A model generated the notes under the pieces. The model worked only from the letters and a program-made list of their open reading frames with translations. It was not told where the DNA came from and did no database searches. Below, piece after piece: positions 39,577-48,398 of a stretch of 64,000 nucleotides of DNA. The translations under genes were made by a program, and so were the position numbers. The DNA comes from Pyxidicoccus sp. MSG2 (GTDB taxonomy: Bacteria; Myxococcota; Myxococcia; Myxococcales; Myxococcaceae): contig NZ_JAPNKC010000001.1 of NCBI RefSeq assembly GCF_026626705.1, forward strand, positions 12,587,001 through 12,651,000, written 5' to 3'. Every line of letters begins with the position of its first letter. Positions within the stretch are counted from its first letter, which is position 1.

Positions 39577-40416
39577 TCATCGATCGAATCTCACGTTCAC
39601 GAGCGCGACCGCGCGCGTGGGCTGACCGGCCCGGTCGAGCCCGGGGGCCCACCGCTTGGACAGCGCGCAGCGCCGCGCCTCACGCCCGAAGCCATGCCCC
39701 GGGTCCGCCGTCACGGCGGCCGAGAGCACGCTGCCCGCGGAATCCACCTCGACGCGCAGGGTGACGACGCCATGGTCGATGCCCGCGTCATCCGCCTCGT
39801 CTGGGAATGGACAGTCCCAGCGTGCACCACCCGCGAGCGCCGGCCTCCGGGAGCGGTCCCCGGCGAGGTCCGTCCCGGTGCCACCTTCGACGCCTCCCGC
39901 GCGTGCGTTGGAGTCCCGCACGGCGTGCGTCGCGGTGCCGCCGGACTCAGTGGTTCCCCCGGCGTAGGACGTGCCCTTCCCCACGACGAACGTGTCACCG
40001 AAGTCGACGACCTCGGGAGCCGCTGTCGCGACCTGCGCGGCTTGCGCGGCGGCCGGAGGCGGCGCATTCGCGGTGCGCGGAGCGGGCGCCCGCGCTGCTG
40101 GCGCGGCCTTCACGCGAGCAGGCTCCGCCCGTGGCGCCTCGGCGGGTGGCGGCGGGGCCACCGGCTGGACGGGCCGAGGCGGGAGCTCGACCTCCACCCA
40201 CTGGGACACGGGCGCGCTCTTCACGACACCGCCCTCCTCCGGCAACGGCCCCATGAGGGTTGCCCCCAGGGCGAGCGCGCCATGGAGGAGCGCCGCGCCG
40301 ACGCCCGCCAGGATGAGCGGCCTGGGCGAGCCGCGCGGTGAGCCGTCCAGCATCGACGCACGCGTGTCCACGCGGGCTCGAGGTGCCCTCGTGGGCGACG
40401 CGCCCTGCCCGCTCAA
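39577..40416 (-). CDS. tonB: TonB energy transducer of the second iron block
   Basis: 279 residues from a TTG start that overlaps the exbD stop (TTGA) and has a strong GGAGGT six bases upstream; the next ATG, at 40353, lacks such a site. One N-terminal membrane helix (~33-55), a Pro/Ala-rich span, a Gly/Thr-rich stretch (~145-195) and a C-terminal TonB-like domain ('GVVTLRVEVDSAGSVLSAAV', 'CALSKRWAPGLD'). Works with the adjacent ExbB and ExbD to energise outer-membrane receptors. Confidence 0.83.
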   Translation of the reverse strand: MSGQGASPTRAPRARVDTRASMLDGSPRGSPRPLILAGVGAALLHGALALGATLMGPLPEEGGVVKSAPVSQWVEVELPPRPVQPVAPPPPAEAPRAEPARVKAAPAARAPAPRTANAPPPAAAQAAQVATAAPEVVDFGDTFVVGKGTSYAGGTTESGGTATHAVRDSNARAGGVEGGTGTDLAGDRSRRPALAGGARWDCPFPDEADDAGIDHGVVTLRVEVDSAGSVLSAAVTADPGHGFGREARRCALSKRWAPGLDRAGQPTRAVALVNVRFDR

Positions 40417-40841
40417 GGCCCGACCTCCACCGGCGGCCCCGGCTCCACCGCGAAGGCGATGCGGGACAGGCCCGCCTGCCGGAGGACGTCGAGCGCATGC
40501 ATGACGCGGCTGTGTGGGACGGCTCCCTCCGCCTGCACGACGGCGCGCAGGTCCGGGTGGGTCGCAAGCGCGGTGCGCGCGAGCTGCAGCACCTGCTCGT
40601 CACGGGGAACCGCCTGGCCGTCCACGTACGTGGTGCCATCCGCGCGCAACGAGACGCTGAAGACCTGCTGCACCTCGCCGCCCGTCGCGGCCCTGGGCAG
40701 GTCCATGGGCATCGCCCGCGACACGACGAGCTTCGCCGTCACCATGAAGATGATGAGGAGCACGAGCGTGATGTCGACGAGCGGCGTCACGTTGATGCCC
40801 GTGATGGGCGCGTTCGGCTTGTTCGAAGAGAAGCCGGCCAT
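40413..40841 (-). CDS. exbD: ExbD/TolR biopolymer transport protein
   Basis: 142 residues. One N-terminal membrane helix with the proton-path Asp in 'INVTPLVDITLVLLIIFMV' (~17-36), followed by a periplasmic domain with the usual 'LRADGTTYVDGQ' and 'HALDVLRQAG'. Starts 3 bp after exbB. With ExbB it forms the proton channel that powers TonB. Confidence 0.94.
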   Translation of the reverse strand: MAGFSSNKPNAPITGINVTPLVDITLVLLIIFMVTAKLVVSRAMPMDLPRAATGGEVQQVFSVSLRADGTTYVDGQAVPRDEQVLQLARTALATHPDLRAVVQAEGAVPHSRVMHALDVLRQAGLSRIAFAVEPGPPVEVGP

Positions 40842-40844
40842 GCG

Positions 40845-41588
40845 TCACTCCACGGCCGTCGCCAGGGAGGCCGACCCGTTGCCCTGGTGGCTCGCGGCCT
40901 CGCGCTGGATTCCCTGTCGCGAAACGCCTCGGGGCGCATGCTCCTCGCGAAGGTGGGCCAGCAGCACGTGCCCGAGCGTCTCGGCATCCGCGAGCGCCGC
41001 CGTGACGCGGCCCTGGAAGTAGTTGAACGCCGCCACGGCCGGAATCGCCACGACGAGCCCGACCGCCGTCGCGACCAGCGCCTCGGAGATGGCGCCCATG
41101 ATGCGCTCGGGCGCCAGGGCGCTCGCCGCGGCCATCGCGCCATTCACCGGCTGGGTGTGTCCGAGCGCCTCGAACGCGCCGACCACGCCAATGACAGTGC
41201 CGAGCAGCCCGACGAAGGGGGCGTTGTTGCCGACGGTGCCGAGAAACAGCAGCCGCTGTTCGAGCCGCTTGCGCTCGAGCCCCATGGCCGCCGCCATGGC
41301 CTCCTCGGCGGACGCGGCGCCCTGCTCCAGCTCGGCGAGCCCCGCGGCCACGACGCGCGACTCGACGCTGTTCGCGCCCTCGAGGAGCTTCCGCGCGCGC
41401 TCGTACTCCTCGCCGCGCAGGAGCTTGCGAAGCTCGGGAACGAGCGGGTCCATCCTGCCGTTCATCCGGCGGAAGACCCACGCGCGCTCGAGCGCAACCG
41501 CGACCGAGGCGAGGCTCAGCGCGATGAGCAGCCAGAGCACCCAACCGGCGCCCGACCCGACCATCAAGTAGGTGAGTTTCTCAATCAT
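40845..41588 (-). CDS. exbB: ExbB/TolQ/MotA proton channel protein
   Basis: 247 residues with three membrane segments: ~10-32, ~125-150 and ~165-195. Contains the conserved 'LGLLGTVIGVVGAFEAL'-type block ('FVGLLGTVIGVVGAFEAL') and 'ISEALVATAVGLVVAIPAVAAFNYF'. GGGGA precedes the ATG. It follows the MxcI-like gene by 30 bp. Confidence 0.94.
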   Translation of the reverse strand: MIEKLTYLMVGSGAGWVLWLLIALSLASVAVALERAWVFRRMNGRMDPLVPELRKLLRGEEYERARKLLEGANSVESRVVAAGLAELEQGAASAEEAMAAAMGLERKRLEQRLLFLGTVGNNAPFVGLLGTVIGVVGAFEALGHTQPVNGAMAAASALAPERIMGAISEALVATAVGLVVAIPAVAAFNYFQGRVTAALADAETLGHVLLAHLREEHAPRGVSRQGIQREAASHQGNGSASLATAVE

Positions 41589-41618
41589 GTGTCGTTCCCC
41601 GTCACCGGGATGGGTGTC

Positions 41619-42833
41619 TCACTCGATGGGCATGAGCCCGGAGAAGTAGCCATCCATCGTGAACTTCTGGACGGCGGTGTTGGTGGCCGGGTCGAGCTCG
41701 AAGACCGTCGACTTCGAGCCGTCGTCGCTCTCGCTGGTGTAGAACCTGCCGTCCACGCCACTGCCGCTGAAGCCGACGACCGAGTAGTGCGCGCCCTGGA
41801 CCTCTTCCGCCTTCGGCGTGTCACCGAGCGTGAGGCGCCACATCTTGTAGGCGGGCACGGTCCAGTGCTCGAAGTTCACCCGGTTGAGGTTGGTGGGAAT
41901 CCGGTCCTCGTACTTCATCATCGTGAAGCCGACCCCACCATTGACGGACGGGGCCTCCAGCTCCGTCATCGAGTCGAGCCCACCCGTGAGCGACGGGATT
42001 TCGAAGAACCAGTCGTCCTGGAAGTCGGTGGCGCCCGGGGCGATGCGCAGCAGGCAGTTGGGCACCGAGGGCTTGCCGCTCGCCGCGGCGAACACCTGCA
42101 TCGACTGGTTCCGGCCGTCGCCCATCACATAGGCATAGCCCCGCGAGTCGAACGTCACGCGCCCGCCGGCGCCGCAGCGATTGTCCTCGGCGAAGCTCAC
42201 GACGGCCATCGCCTTGGGGTCGAGCGTAATCATGCTCACCGTCTGCTGGATTTGCGCCGTGGTCCAGTTCACCCACTTGCCGGGGATGTAGACGAGCCCG
42301 TTGTGCGTCACCGTCGTGAAGGCCTCGAGCGAGTAGCCATCCCTCTTCAGGAACGACAGGTCGACGTCCCCCTTGATGGTCATCGTCTTCGGATTCCAGA
42401 CGACGGCGACGTAGGCCTCGGTGAGCACGGAGACCGCGGTCTCGTCGTCCACGATGACGTTCGAGAAGTCCATGTAGGTGATGCCGTAGTTCAGGAAGCT
42501 GAGCCGACCCGTCTCCTTGAACCCGTTCTCGGTGGAGTAGCGCACCCACACCGGAGACTCCGCGAGGCCGTAGAAGAAGTCGCTTCCGTGCGCGAGGAAG
42601 ACGGCGTTGCCGTTCACCTCGATGCCATTCGCATTGGTGAAGTGGCCCTCCAGCTTGCTGACAATCTGGGCGTAGCTGACGCGGTTGCCGTCCGCGTCGA
42701 TGCTCACCGACCCGAGCACGTAGCGCGGGCCCTCCGGCGCGGGCGTGTCGTTGCCGTCCTCATCGGACTTGTCACTGCACCCCGCGAGCGCGAGCGCCAG
42801 CGCGCCCACGGCCCACATCTTCCTGCTCGGCAT
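41619..42833 (-). CDS. MxcI-like (DUF4374-type) lipoprotein of siderophore uptake
   Basis: 404 residues from the ATG at 42833, eight bases after an AGGAGGA site. Signal peptide with lipobox L-A-G-C (~19) and an Asp/Glu-rich linker. The rest is a beta-propeller-like chain ('YVLGSVSIDADGNRVSYAQIV', 'GHFTNANGIEVNGNAVFLA', 'FEIPSLTGGLDSMTE'). The sequence and its place next to a TonB receptor match the MxcI protein of myxochelin clusters as I remember it; a database search would settle this. It may help capture or release ferric siderophore in the periplasm. Confidence 0.75.
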   Translation of the reverse strand: MPSRKMWAVGALALALAGCSDKSDEDGNDTPAPEGPRYVLGSVSIDADGNRVSYAQIVSKLEGHFTNANGIEVNGNAVFLAHGSDFFYGLAESPVWVRYSTENGFKETGRLSFLNYGITYMDFSNVIVDDETAVSVLTEAYVAVVWNPKTMTIKGDVDLSFLKRDGYSLEAFTTVTHNGLVYIPGKWVNWTTAQIQQTVSMITLDPKAMAVVSFAEDNRCGAGGRVTFDSRGYAYVMGDGRNQSMQVFAAASGKPSVPNCLLRIAPGATDFQDDWFFEIPSLTGGLDSMTELEAPSVNGGVGFTMMKYEDRIPTNLNRVNFEHWTVPAYKMWRLTLGDTPKAEEVQGAHYSVVGFSGSGVDGRFYTSESDDGSKSTVFELDPATNTAVQKFTMDGYFSGLMPIE

Positions 42834-42880
42834 CACGGTATTCCTCCTGCGCCGTACGAGAGGCGCTCACTGGCTGTTCC

Positions 42881-45523
42881 TCAGAGCTCTCCCGTCACCT
42901 TCAGGAAGAGGGACCGGCCGGGCCGCTGCACCCCGAAGAAGTCGTAGACCGCCGCGTCGGTGACGTTCTGCATCTCCAGGGTGCTCGTCACCCGCGCGTC
43001 GTGGTTCATGCTCCACGAGAGGCCCAGGTTGTGCGTGAGCTGCGCGTCCACGACCTGCTTGAACTCGCGCAGGCCCTGGCTCTCCCAGCCCCGGTAGAAC
43101 GAGTGGACGTAGCGGCCCGCGTAGAAGGGCTCCAGCGTGTCGTCACCACCGGGCAGGCCCGGAAGGCGGACGCGCGCGCCCCAGCTCGCGAAGAGCCAGG
43201 GGCGGTTCGGGATGCGGTCTCCCTCGAAGTCGCCGAAGGTGCCTTCGCTCGACGCGTTGCGGACGTCCTGGAAGGTCACCATTCCATCGAGGCTCAGCAG
43301 GCGTCCCGGGGAGCTCCACGAGACGGCGTTCTCGACGCCCACCGAGCGGGCGCGGTAGACGTTCTGGTAGGTGAAGTAGCGGTCGTTGCCGAGCAACACG
43401 ATGAGGCGACTGCTGTCGCGCCAGAAGGCGTTGACGTCGACGGTGAAGTCACCCAGCGAGGCGCGGCGCAGCTCCAGCCGTGGACCGAGGTTGGCGTTGT
43501 GACTCACCTCGGGCTCGAGCTCCAGGCTCGGCGAGACGAGCACTCCGTTGCCGAAGACCTCGTCGGGCCGCGGCAGGCGCGTGGCGTACTCGTACGACGC
43601 CTTGGCGTAGAGCCACTCGGTGAGCCGGACGCGGATGCCATCGCCGACGCCGAAGGAGTGGGAGTCCTGCGAGAGCGGACGGAAGAGGCCGCCCGGGAGC
43701 GCCTCCTCGCTGGACGCGCGGTAGACGTAGGCCTTCACGAAGAGGCTGTTCTGGAGACGGTAGTCGGTGCCACGCCGCCGCCCCTCCAGCACGTCGGAGG
43801 CCCCGGAGACCGGGAGCGCGTTGAGCTCGTACTCGAGCCCGCCCACGAACGTGGAGAGCTTGCGCCGCGCGGTGAGCGGGTCGCGAGCGGAGGGGTCGGC
43901 CTGGAGGTGGTCGGCACCGGTCCGGGACACGTGCGTCGGCGACAGCGCGAGCCGCAGCACGTGCTCGGCGTGGGGTGCCCACTCGAGCGACACGCGGCCC
44001 AGCGCGCTGTCCTCCCAGAGCGTCTGGTCGGCCGGTCTGCCCTGGGTCTCCCCGTCCACGGCCCGCTCACGGATGCGGTTGCCGAACCAGTCGTACACCC
44101 ACTCGCCACGGTCCACGAAGTCGATGGTGCGCCGCGCGACGTTGCCGAGCACCGCCAGCTCGAGGTTGGGAGCCAGGGGCTGCTCGTACCGCGCCGTGGC
44201 TCCGATGACGCCCTCCCCGTAGGTGGCCTCGCCGTACGGGACGGTCATCACGATGTTGTGCTGGATGTCCTTGTCGAAGGTCGACGCGAAGGCGCGGAGC
44301 AGGAGCTTGCGCGCCCAGGGCCGCTCGACGAGCCCCAGTTCCACCGCGCCGCCGAACGCACCGTACCCATCATGGAAGCGAGGGATGGTGACGGACCGGG
44401 GTTGCCCCTGCTCGTCCGGTGCCTCGACGCCGATGCGGTAGTCGTTGCGGGCGGAGTCGAAGAAGGCCTCGCCGCCGGCCACGAAGCCGGTGGGCTCATG
44501 GCGGTAGTGCCCGTTGAGCGACACCCGATGCGTGCCGAACGAGCCGAACTGGTAGCTCGCGCCCAGCCGCGTCTGGTGGCTCTGGTCCGTGACGAGGTTG
44601 ACGGCCCCGCCGAGCGCATCCGCGCCGAAGCGGATGGGCACGACGCCGCGGAAGATTTCCACGCGGTCGACGAGGTTCACCGGCACGTTGGAGAAGCCGA
44701 ACGTGTACCCCGCCATCTCCAGCGGCACGCCATCGAGGAAGAAGCGGATCTGGTCGTCGTAGAGGCCGTTGAGCGAGAACCGCGCTCCGCTGCCGAGACC
44801 GCCCGAGCGACGCACGGACACGCCCTGTGAGCGCGCGACGACCTCACCCAGGTCGGCGCTCTGCTCGCGCGCCCGTCGCAGGTCGACCACATTCACGGCC
44901 TCGGCGGATTCCTGCCGCTGGCGTGCTTCGGAAGGCGTGCCGCGCACCGTCACCTCGACGGGCGTGGGGGCGGCGGGCACGGGCTCGGCGGGAAGTCGAA
45001 GCTCGACGCGGGCCTCGCTCCCCGCGTCCACGTCGCCCTGCACCGGGGTCGGCTCGGGCGGAAGGCGGAACGCCATGCGGTAGAGGATGCGGGCGGCGAT
45101 GGGCTGCCCGTCCCGGCGCGCCGGGTTGAAACGCAGCCGGAGGGCGGCTTCGCGCGCCGCTTCGTCCAGTGAATTTCCGAGCGCCTCGGTGACTTCCGCC
45201 GTGGTGACGCGCCCCTCCGCGTCGAGGTTCAGCCGCAGCACGACCTCGCCTTCCAGGCGCTGCGCGCGGGCATCCTCCGGGTAGTCGGGCTCGACCGGCT
45301 CGACGAGCGTGGGCGGCTCGAGCCCCGTGCCGGGTGCGGCCCCCGTGGACTGCTGCGCGTGGGCGCCGAAGCCCAGGCCCACCACGGCGACGAGGACCTG
45401 GAACATGCGAGGGACTCGCCACTTCGAAAGCCGACCCGCGCGGACCACGCCCGCGCCGGTCCGCTGGCGGTCGCGCGCACTGGAGGGCACCGAGAAATCT
45501 GGAGCGCGCGACGGGGGTGACAT
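42881..45523 (-). CDS. TonB-dependent receptor with fused N-terminal TonB C-domain
   Basis: 880 residues. The start at 45523 was chosen because the hydrophobic signal core ('MFQVLVAVVGLGFGAHAQ', ~40-57) needs the basic residues before it. Residues ~70-160 are a TonB C-terminal-type domain ('VEPDYPEDARAQRLEGEVVL', 'AAREAALRLRFNPARRDGQPI'). After a Pro/Glu linker come the plug (~200-320; 'GVSVRRSGGLGSGARFSLNGL', '[18 protein letters not shown]') and barrel, ending L-F-L-K-V-T-G-E-L. The fused TonB-like domain is periplasmic and could compete with or mimic TonB, or signal. First gene of a six-gene uptake operon. Confidence 0.9.
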   Translation of the reverse strand: MSPPSRAPDFSVPSSARDRQRTGAGVVRAGRLSKWRVPRMFQVLVAVVGLGFGAHAQQSTGAAPGTGLEPPTLVEPVEPDYPEDARAQRLEGEVVLRLNLDAEGRVTTAEVTEALGNSLDEAAREAALRLRFNPARRDGQPIAARILYRMAFRLPPEPTPVQGDVDAGSEARVELRLPAEPVPAAPTPVEVTVRGTPSEARQRQESAEAVNVVDLRRAREQSADLGEVVARSQGVSVRRSGGLGSGARFSLNGLYDDQIRFFLDGVPLEMAGYTFGFSNVPVNLVDRVEIFRGVVPIRFGADALGGAVNLVTDQSHQTRLGASYQFGSFGTHRVSLNGHYRHEPTGFVAGGEAFFDSARNDYRIGVEAPDEQGQPRSVTIPRFHDGYGAFGGAVELGLVERPWARKLLLRAFASTFDKDIQHNIVMTVPYGEATYGEGVIGATARYEQPLAPNLELAVLGNVARRTIDFVDRGEWVYDWFGNRIRERAVDGETQGRPADQTLWEDSALGRVSLEWAPHAEHVLRLALSPTHVSRTGADHLQADPSARDPLTARRKLSTFVGGLEYELNALPVSGASDVLEGRRRGTDYRLQNSLFVKAYVYRASSEEALPGGLFRPLSQDSHSFGVGDGIRVRLTEWLYAKASYEYATRLPRPDEVFGNGVLVSPSLELEPEVSHNANLGPRLELRRASLGDFTVDVNAFWRDSSRLIVLLGNDRYFTYQNVYRARSVGVENAVSWSSPGRLLSLDGMVTFQDVRNASSEGTFGDFEGDRIPNRPWLFASWGARVRLPGLPGGDDTLEPFYAGRYVHSFYRGWESQGLREFKQVVDAQLTHNLGLSWSMNHDARVTSTLEMQNVTDAAVYDFFGVQRPGRSLFLKVTGEL

Positions 45524-45718
45524 GGCTCCCTGCATTGGGTTGAAAGCGCGAGTAGTTCGCATTCTCGTCGCACGCGAAGTTCTCACTGTCAAGAGAGGAA
45601 CGTCCACACAGTTGCGCTGTAACGCGCCGTAACGGAGCCGATGGCGGCAGCTCTCGTTCGCAGAGCGAAATCGCGACGAGGTGGCAAAACGGAAAGAGGC
45701 TGGGGCTATCCTCCCGGC

Positions 45719-46984
45719 ATGTCCCACGTCGACTACGTGATCATTCGTGGCTGCGAGGCCCCGGAAGAGGTGCGGCCCACGCTCCAGAGGCACGGCATCA
45801 CCGCGGGCCCGGAGCTGCACGAGAAGGAGAAGGTGGAGCAGGTGCTGCTAGACGCCCTGGAAGCCTTTCCGGAGGCGCCCATCTGCGTGGTGTTCCAGGA
45901 CACGTTCTGGGAATTCAAGCACGGCGTGTTCCTGGCCTCCGACAGCGGGCTCGACGAGGCGCAGGTCTCCTGGTCCTTGAAGGAGGATGAGCTGGCCGGG
46001 TTCGAGGTGCCGGAAGCGGAGGAGGCCCGGGTCCCGCTCTCCGTCGACGCGGACAGCCTGCTCGACCTCTTCGACGGCACGGCGGAGGATGCTTCCGCCG
46101 AGGAGCACCTGCTGAGCCTGCCCGAGCGCTTCTTCGAGCTCCCGAAGGCACGGCAGGTGTTGGCGCAGGTCGCCGCGGTGCTCGAGCCCAAGCAGTTCCA
46201 GGTCCTCGTGGACATCGCCGGGCACTACTTCGTGGCCACGCTGGAGCGGAAGAAGGGGGTCGCCCTGGCGCCCCTCTACCCCTGGGTGGAGGACGGCGAG
46301 GTGCGGAAGCTCATGCGCTCGGCGGTGGGCACTCCGACGCCGGGGACCTTCGAGCCCTGTCCGAAGAAGGAGCGGGCCCGGGGCGGCTCGAAGCGGGACA
46401 CCCAGCGGCCCTTCACCACGGGCTCGCTGAAGGCGCGCATGGACAGCGTCCGGGACGCCACCGTCATGAACCGCGCCGAGTATGGCCACAGGACCTTCGT
46501 GGGTACTCCCGAGGCCTTCGAGCAGCTCGAGGCCGCGCTGCGGGCCCCGGAGAACGCGGGGCCCGGGTTCGCCCCGGTGCGGAGCGCGCTGTACCAGGTG
46601 CTGTTCAAGTGCTGGCCGGAGAAGACCCGGCCCCTGCTCTTCTCAGGGCTGGAAGCGGAGCAGGACGACGCGGTGCGAGGGCAGCTCTACGCCTGCCTGT
46701 CGAAGGTGGAGGACCCGGCCGCGTACCACGCCCTGGCGCGGGGCATGAAGGTGGAGCCGCCCGGTGTCATCGAGCGCCTGTCCCAGGTCATCTGGCGGCA
46801 GAAGGCCACGGTGGAGCTGCTGGTCCGCGAGTACCTCGTTCCCTCATGGCCGGAGGACCGCGCGCTGGCGGATCGCGTCGTGAAGGTGCTGCGCGACGAA
46901 TATGTGGAGATCCCGCCCGCCTGGGTTTCCGAGGCGCCCGAGGAGCTGCGGAAGGTGCTCGGCCCCGTCCTCGAGAAGGCCTAG
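45719..46984 (+). CDS. Conserved-looking cytoplasmic protein, unknown function
   Basis: 421 residues, Glu/Leu/Ala-rich, without signal or membrane segments. N-terminal ~200 residues are alpha/beta; a basic linker with 'KKERARGGSKRD' follows at ~215-235. The C-terminal part is helical with HEAT-like pairs ('RSALYQVLFKCWPEKTRPLLFSGLEAEQDDAVRGQLYACL', given here as a region description over ~290-330). No catalytic motif recognised. Divergent from the iron operon across 195 bp. Confidence 0.65.
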   Translation: MSHVDYVIIRGCEAPEEVRPTLQRHGITAGPELHEKEKVEQVLLDALEAFPEAPICVVFQDTFWEFKHGVFLASDSGLDEAQVSWSLKEDELAGFEVPEAEEARVPLSVDADSLLDLFDGTAEDASAEEHLLSLPERFFELPKARQVLAQVAAVLEPKQFQVLVDIAGHYFVATLERKKGVALAPLYPWVEDGEVRKLMRSAVGTPTPGTFEPCPKKERARGGSKRDTQRPFTTGSLKARMDSVRDATVMNRAEYGHRTFVGTPEAFEQLEAALRAPENAGPGFAPVRSALYQVLFKCWPEKTRPLLFSGLEAEQDDAVRGQLYACLSKVEDPAAYHALARGMKVEPPGVIERLSQVIWRQKATVELLVREYLVPSWPEDRALADRVVKVLRDEYVEIPPAWVSEAPEELRKVLGPVLEKA

Positions 46985-47008
46985 CTTCGAACCCAGGACA
47001 GACCGCAA

Positions 47009-47662
47009 TCAGCCGGTCGATGGCTTGCCGGTGTTGGCCGCCAGTTGAGCGTCGAAGGCTCGCTTGTAGGCGGGCCGCGCTTCGCCGCGGGCGACATAAG
47101 CGGCCAGGTTTGGGTATTCGTCCAGAATGCCCGATGACTTCAACCTGAGCAGCACCGACACCATCAAAAGGTCGCCCGCGCTAAACGCACCATCGAGCCA
47201 GTCGGCATCACCCAGGCGAACGGAAAGTGGGTTCAGCCTGCCGCGAACGCGATCTTCCACCAGAGGAAGGCGCTCCGAATACCAGGGCTTGTCGCCCTCG
47301 AACAGCCTCGCGGTTGCAAATTCAAGGATGGGCGGTTCCACCGTGTTGAGCGCGGCAAACATCCAGGTGATCGCGCGAGCCCGGGCATTGGCATCGTCCG
47401 GCAGCAAGCCTGCATGTCGCTCGGCGATGTGAAACACGATCGCCCCTGTCTCGAACAGCGCGAGATCGCCTTCCTCAAAGGTCGGAATCTGGCCGAAAGG
47501 ATGAAGCGCCAGATGCGCGGGTTCCTTCATCGCACGAAACGAAACATAGCGAACCTGGTAGGGTTGGCCCACTTCCTCGAGCGCCCAGCGAATGCGCGTA
47601 TCACGCGCCAGTCCCTTGCCGCCATCGGGTGAGCGTTCAAAGGCGGTAATGGTGATGGTCAT
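47009..47662 (-). CDS. Glutathione S-transferase family protein
   Basis: 217 residues. N-terminal thioredoxin-like domain with 'RIRWALEEVGQPYQVRYV', the cis-Pro segment 'HPFGQIPTFEEGD' and 'LFETGAIVFHIAE'; C-terminal all-helical domain with 'DWLDGAFSAGDLLMVSVLL', the usual N-capping box of GSTs. Predicted to conjugate or reduce electrophiles with glutathione. Third-position GC is lower than in neighbouring genes, which may mark recent acquisition. Convergent with the previous gene (24 bp). Confidence 0.9.
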   Translation of the reverse strand: MTITITAFERSPDGGKGLARDTRIRWALEEVGQPYQVRYVSFRAMKEPAHLALHPFGQIPTFEEGDLALFETGAIVFHIAERHAGLLPDDANARARAITWMFAALNTVEPPILEFATARLFEGDKPWYSERLPLVEDRVRGRLNPLSVRLGDADWLDGAFSAGDLLMVSVLLRLKSSGILDEYPNLAAYVARGEARPAYKRAFDAQLAANTGKPSTG

Positions 47663-47797
47663 CGAGAGGCCCCTCCTTGGCGAACATCATCGGCTGCGGA
47701 GACAGACCTTTGCAACCATGCACATGCCTTGGAATGGATATATCAAAACCGTGAAGGGCCTGGACTCAGCCTCACGTGGGTTCAGGTACAATGAGAC

Positions 47798-48364
47798 ATG
47801 CCGATGAAGCGAAAGCAGCCCGGTCGCAAGGCGCCCTCCGCGCATCTGGAGGGGCTCGGGTCCTCGTTGATGCATACCGTTCGTGTCTGGCAGGTCGCCC
47901 CGGTCCGCACCGAATGGACCGCTGTGCTGCCCGTCCGGGCTGGACGCGAGGAGTCGGCGCGGCGGCTGGTGACCGAAGCGCTGGCCCGGAATCCGGACAT
48001 GGGAGGGGGACCGCCGCGCAACGCGGTCGGGCTGCTCGAGCCGGGGGCCGGACGTCGTGGGATGCGCTTCAACCCGAGCGAGCGCGCCTTGTGGCCGCCC
48101 GCGGCGCTCTACCTCGAGTTCATGCCGGCCGGCTCCGACATGGTCTACGCGCAGTATGAGCTGGCGCATCACATCCTCGAGCGTGCCGCGCCGCTGCTCG
48201 TGGATGCGAGCTGGTACACCATCCTGACGCAGTGCGAGGACATCCTCGACCGTTGGGAGATTGCGGCGGGCCGGCTGCACTACGAGCGGCACCTGACCGA
48301 GGAAGAGCAGGCCCGAGCGATGCTGCAACAGCTCGAGCCGTCGCTCCGGGGGCATCTGGGCTGA
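47798..48364 (+). CDS. Hypothetical protein
   Basis: 188 residues, basic N-terminus (M-P-M-K-R-K-Q-P-G-R-K) and otherwise mixed alpha/beta without a signal peptide. Contains 'TEWTAVLPVRAGREESARRLV' and 'AQYELAHHILERAAPLLVDASWYT'. I do not recognise a family. Divergent from the GST gene and convergent with the SDR gene (34 bp). Confidence 0.5.
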   Translation: MPMKRKQPGRKAPSAHLEGLGSSLMHTVRVWQVAPVRTEWTAVLPVRAGREESARRLVTEALARNPDMGGGPPRNAVGLLEPGAGRRGMRFNPSERALWPPAALYLEFMPAGSDMVYAQYELAHHILERAAPLLVDASWYTILTQCEDILDRWEIAAGRLHYERHLTEEEQARAMLQQLEPSLRGHLG

Positions 48365-48398
48365 GCCAGACCGGCCGCGCCCGCTTACGAACTCGAGC

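Noticed and set aside
43001-44830. 609-codon open frame antisense to the TonB-fused receptor
   Set aside because: Same codon-shadow effect; composition is Val/Glu/Arg-rich without motifs and the receptor on the other strand is clear.
45541-45600. Fur-like half sites upstream of the second receptor
   Set aside because: GAGAAT and TTCTCA halves occur but at wrong spacing; no full dyad.
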